A stretch of 25,821 bases of DNA from assembly GCA_044224215.1 (NCBI GenBank), contig JBGAKX010000056.1:1-25821 (forward strand). Reading direction: 5' to 3'. Of the stretch, positions 24,342-25,821 are shown one piece after another. The first letter of the stretch is position 1, and each line of letters starts with the position of its first letter. This DNA is from DAOMFM01 sp035429825. GTDB lineage: Bacteria; Acidobacteriota; Blastocatellia; UBA7656; JADIYM01. Below the pieces are notes generated by a model. That model ran no database searches. It was given only the letters and a program-made list of their open reading frames with translations, and was not told the origin of the DNA. Made by a program: the position numbers and the translations under genes.

Positions 24342-25145
24342 CTACGGGCTCGGGTACGCGGATCGCGCGCATCGAAACCCGAAGACCGGGCCGATCAGCG
24401 AGGGCGTCATCGCGAGCCGGTTCGACACGCGGCACGACGTTGCGCGCTCGTTCCACGAACCGCCGCGCACGACGCGCGACGAGCCGTGTTCGGGTCCGCG
24501 CGGGTTGTACTTGGGCAGGCGTGCATACGCGTCCGGTGCGTAGAAGTCGGAACACCACTCCCACACGTTGCCAGCCGTGTCGTACAGGCCGTAACCGTTG
24601 GGCAGTTTGGAACCGACGGGAATCGTACCGGTGCGCTCGTCGCCGAACACGTTGTCGAAATTCGCTTCGTCCGGTGTGAGCGAGTCGCCGTTCGGATAGA
24701 GCGACCCTTCGAGTCCGCCGCGCGCCGCGATCTCCCACTCGGCCTCGGTTGGCAGGCGCTTGTCCGCCCACGCGGCAAACGCGACGGCGTCATTCCACGT
24801 CACGGCCGTCACCGGACAATTCTCCCGTCCGCGAACGGCATACTGAGCCCACTGGCCTTCCGGGGCGTACGACGTCGCCTGGACGAATTCGGCGAACTCG
24901 TCGTTGGTGACCTCTCGCGTGTCGATGAAGAACGGATCAAGCACGACGGCGTGAACCGGCCGTTCGTCGACGTCGCCCACCATCGATCCCATCCAGTAGG
25001 TTCCGCCGTGTACGAGGACCATTCCCGATGGAGGCGGGCCCGCGGGATCGGGAAGCGGCGAAGGTTCCGCGGTGACAGGGTCGTCGGTCCTCGAGCACGC
25101 TGCGGCTGCGATGACCAGCAGGAATAGGGCGAGAACTCGGCGCAC
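24342..25145 (-). CDS. SUMF1/FGE-like lipoprotein
   Basis: A 267-residue exported protein of the formylglycine-generating-enzyme-like superfamily (SUMF1, DUF323). A short lipoprotein signal (VRRVLALFLLVIAAAAC, C17) precedes a proline-rich linker, then the domain: MVLVHGGTYWMGSMVGDVDE, DPFFIDTREVTNDEFAEFV, CPVTAVTWNDAVAFAAWADK, RLPTEAEWEIAARGG, GLYDTAGNVWEWCSDFY, RVVRGGSWNERATSCR and FGFRCAR. True formylglycine-generating enzymes have two copper-binding cysteines before the CRxxxR-type motif; only one cysteine is here and it aligns with the later conserved one, so oxidase activity is unlikely. Many such proteins are kinase-, lectin- or binding-type. The start is uncertain: GTG at 25145, or TTG at 25166; no ribosome site supports either. 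It is convergent with the MNIO partner, 6 bases apart. Confidence 0.85.
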   Translation of the reverse strand: MRRVLALFLLVIAAAACSRTDDPVTAEPSPLPDPAGPPPSGMVLVHGGTYWMGSMVGDVDERPVHAVVLDPFFIDTREVTNDEFAEFVQATSYAPEGQWAQYAVRGRENCPVTAVTWNDAVAFAAWADKRLPTEAEWEIAARGGLEGSLYPNGDSLTPDEANFDNVFGDERTGTIPVGSKLPNGYGLYDTAGNVWEWCSDFYAPDAYARLPKYNPRGPEHGSSRVVRGGSWNERATSCRVSNRLAMTPSLIGPVFGFRCARSAYPSP

Positions 25146-25195
25146 GGCTGGCGTGAACTGTACCAAACCGCGCGCCGAGTCGCAGTGGCGAGGCG

Positions 25196-25609
25196 CTATG
25201 GAAGGACTGTGTACTGGTGGCCGACCGAGATCGTTTCGCGTCCGATCCTGACCGCGAGCTTGACGGTGTGGAGGCCGGGAACTGCACCGGGGTCGACCGG
25301 CAGCGAGATATTGAACGTTCGCGTGCGGCCAGCGTGCATGCCGAACGAACCGGACTCGACGAGGCCGCTTCCGAGCGGTGTCGTGGCGTAGATGTAGTAG
25401 AACACCTGGACCCGCATGAGGGCCGGGTTCCCGGGCACGGTCACGGACACGGTGCCTTCCATGACGTCGCCGGGCCTGACGGAATCCGGAAAGCCGGCCG
25501 CAGTGACAGAAAACGTGGTGCCAGTCTCGGTGCCGTTTGCCGACGCGGTCCCCGCAACGCTGGCGATCAGAAGCAGAATCGCAAGTGCCGACACGTATGC
25601 CTTTCTCAT
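25196..25609 (-). CDS. Small secreted Ig-like beta protein
   Basis: A 137-residue exported protein. The signal peptide MRKAYVSALAILLLIASVAG ends with TASAN, giving signal peptidase I cleavage near residue 25. The mature part is beta-strand-like: FPDSVRPGDVMEGTVSVTVP, MRVQVFYYIYATTPLG, GRTRTFNISLPVDPGAVPG and LHTVKLAVRIGRETISVG, the pattern of an Ig- or CARDB-like domain. It contains no cysteine and no catalytic motif. AAGGAGATACGAAA directly precedes the ATG at 25609, which decides the start. The SUMF1-like gene follows 50 bases downstream on the same strand, so they may be co-transcribed. The precise function is unknown. Confidence 0.8.
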   Translation of the reverse strand: MRKAYVSALAILLLIASVAGTASANGTETGTTFSVTAAGFPDSVRPGDVMEGTVSVTVPGNPALMRVQVFYYIYATTPLGSGLVESGSFGMHAGRTRTFNISLPVDPGAVPGLHTVKLAVRIGRETISVGHQYTVLP

Positions 25610-25781
25610 TTTCGTATCTCCTTGAATGTCGTGGGATGTGCCTGCGGGGGGATATTCGAAGAACACACAATGAGAGCGCGCACCGCTGGCCGAAATACGA
25701 ACGCTCGATGGTTTTTACACTTTTTGCAATTGCATGACGTGTGCGTCGCATGCGCGAAAGCGCCGTCGCGCTGCGCTTGCC

Positions 25782-25821
25782 GGCGCACTCCAAAGGCGGG
25801 CACGACTCCTTGGAGTGCGCC
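25782..25821. repeat. Perfect 12-bp inverted repeat at window end
   Basis: GGCGCACTCCAA at 25782-25793 and its exact reverse complement TTGGAGTGCGCC at 25810-25821 enclose 16 bases. On the minus strand, the neighbouring sequence TGCGCCGGCAAGCGCAGCGC to its left continues the same GC-rich repeat style. The element reaches the window edge, so its full length cannot be seen. It lies in the 212 bases upstream of the small secreted gene, which otherwise hold only its ribosome site. Confidence 0.75.

Noticed and set aside
25196..25609. RiPP precursor for the MNIO pair
   Set aside because: It is a 137-residue secreted beta protein with no cysteine and no leader-core arrangement, on the opposite strand and separated from the pair by the SUMF1-like gene.
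25146..25793. N-terminal extension of the SUMF1-like protein
   Set aside because: It runs antisense-frame through the small secreted gene and the terminal repeat. The lipoprotein signal begins near 25145.

Overview
The window is high-GC bacterial chromosomal DNA with ordinary bacterial gene density, Shine-Dalgarno sites, lipoprotein signal peptides and sigma70-type promoters. No rRNA, tRNA, transposase, integrase, phage gene or CRISPR array was seen. The gene mix (large secreted repeat proteins, FG-GAP-like and beta-helix proteins, TPR lipoprotein, SUMF1-like lipoprotein, MNIO enzyme) together with abundant small intergenic inverted repeats resembles Acidobacteriota or a similar soil or sediment lineage. 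That placement is an inference from style only; no marker gene fixes it.

Layout. 1-2,360: a DHH/DHHA1 phosphoesterase (+), a PhoB/OmpR-type response regulator (-) and a small unknown protein (+). 2,380-4,185: an inverted repeat, a strong promoter, then a DUF47 (PhoU-like) gene and a PiT phosphate transporter, a classic phosphate-uptake pair. 4,195-6,061 (-): a YihY/BrkB-type membrane protein and a phytanoyl-CoA dioxygenase-family enzyme. 6,298-11,961 (+): a 1,086-residue secreted modular protein and a double-domain GT2 glycosyltransferase. 11,962-12,391: a gene-free block of hairpins forming one large inverted repeat. 12,392-15,517 (-): a 1,041-residue secreted FG-GAP plus beta-helix protein.

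15,794-19,720 (+): mtnA, a NagZ-type GH3 enzyme and a family-5 solute-binding lipoprotein form a probable operon; mtnA and nagZ overlap by ATGA. 19,729-20,213: two consecutive tandem-repeat arrays of the same sequence family as the 12 kb block. 20,244-21,755 (-): a TPR lipoprotein. 22,064-22,549 (-): YajQ.

22,615-24,335 (+) is the most interesting part: a divergent multinuclear non-heme iron oxidase (MNIO, DUF692) overlapping a partner gene whose C-terminus looks like a PqqD/RRE-type winged helix. This is the architecture of a RiPP-modifying pair, but no precursor peptide lies in the window. It converges with a SUMF1/FGE-like lipoprotein lacking the catalytic cysteine pair, followed by a small secreted protein. 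The window ends in a perfect 12-bp inverted repeat.

The second theme is non-coding: at least three families of short inverted or tandem repeats occupy the intergenic spaces. Two copies of one family sit directly against sigma70-like promoters.
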